From positions 1-6,127 of the forward strand of contig CAMZHP010000211.1 in assembly GCA_947306845.1 (NCBI GenBank): a stretch of 6,127 bases of DNA, in the 5' to 3' direction. The notes below the pieces were generated by a model that ran no database searches, had not been told where the DNA came from, and worked only from the letters and a program-made list of their open reading frames with translations. The translations under genes and the position numbers were made by a program. Positions 5,961 to 6,127 of this stretch are shown here, in pieces. Every line of letters starts with the position of its first letter. Within the stretch, counting starts at the first letter, position 1. Source of the stretch: an uncultured Prevotellaceae bacterium. Lineage in GTDB: Bacteria; Bacteroidota; Bacteroidia; Bacteroidales; Bacteroidaceae.

Positions 5961-6127
5961 ATGAATCCTATAGTAAGCATCATCATGGGGAGCACCAGCG
6001 ACCTGCCCGTGATGGAAAAAGCGATGCAGATGTTGGAAGACATGGCCATTCCCTTCGAGGTGAACGCCCTCTCCGCCCACCGCACACCCGATGCCGTGGA
6101 GCAATTTGCCCGTGAGGCCAAAGGTCG
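5961..6127 (+). CDS. purE: 5-(carboxyamino)imidazole ribonucleotide mutase, N-terminal part (cut by window end)
   Basis: The frame from the ATG at 5961 stays open for 55 full codons and runs off the window. It gives a typical PurE start: SIIMGSTSDLPVM (6-18), containing the substrate-binding GSxSD motif (10-14), then AIPFEV (29-34) and the hallmark SAHRTP (38-43, with His40 in the active site). PurE class I converts N5-CAIR to CAIR in de novo purine synthesis, in the cytoplasm. Full-length members are about 160-170 aa, so roughly two thirds are missing. The start is preceded by an A-rich leader (CATAACAAT) with no Shine-Dalgarno. The 21-nt gap after the PAP2-like gene shows no terminator or clear promoter, so it is probably the distal gene of the rpoN transcript, although an internal promoter further upstream cannot be excluded. 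Confidence 0.95.
   Translation, partial: MNPIVSIIMGSTSDLPVMEKAMQMLEDMAIPFEVNALSAHRTPDAVEQFAREAKG

Overview
The window reads as chromosomal DNA from a member of the Bacteroidota, most likely a Prevotella-like genus. Several things point there. Genes start without clear Shine-Dalgarno sequences and often behind A-rich leaders. Promoter-like elements fit the Bacteroides -33/-7 form (TTG, about 19 nt, TAnnTTTG). The protein families and the run sigma-54 / PAP2-like membrane protein / PurE also fit this phylum. The genus call is inference from protein character; there is no rRNA gene here. I see no mobile element, CRISPR array, tRNA or rRNA gene.

Left part (1-1464): one minus-strand gene encodes a U32-family protein with the full family signature and a cysteine set fitting an Fe-S cluster. 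By family knowledge it is an RNA-hydroxylation (TrhP/RlhA-like) factor rather than a true protease. It is divergent from the next gene. The 157-bp gap between them holds two facing copies of the decamer TAATTTTGCC, each containing a -7 element.

Middle (1465-3179): a two-gene plus-strand unit. The first gene encodes a probable lipoprotein with a papain-fold (C1, bleomycin-hydrolase-like) cysteine peptidase domain and an intact Gln/Cys/His/Asn set. Eleven bases later comes a phosphoglycolate-phosphatase-like HAD hydrolase.

Intergenic 3180-3274: a 95-bp AT-rich control region. It contains an 8-bp-arm inverted repeat, a TAnnTTTG element overlapped by a degenerate -24/-12-like sequence, a second inverted repeat and a short tandem repeat.

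Right part (3275-6127): four tightly packed plus-strand genes. They are an unrecognised 213-aa protein, sigma-54 (rpoN, 2-nt gap), a PAP2-like polytopic membrane protein (4-nt ATGA overlap with rpoN) and the start of purE (21-nt gap, cut by the window end). The spacing suggests one transcript linking an alternative sigma factor, a membrane lipid-phosphatase-like protein and purine synthesis.

Most of the window is ordinary core genome. The parts most worth a second look are the unknown protein coupled to sigma-54, the control region before it, the divergent catalytic motifs of the PAP2-like protein, and the lipoprotein cysteine peptidase. I did not find a clear novel multi-gene system.
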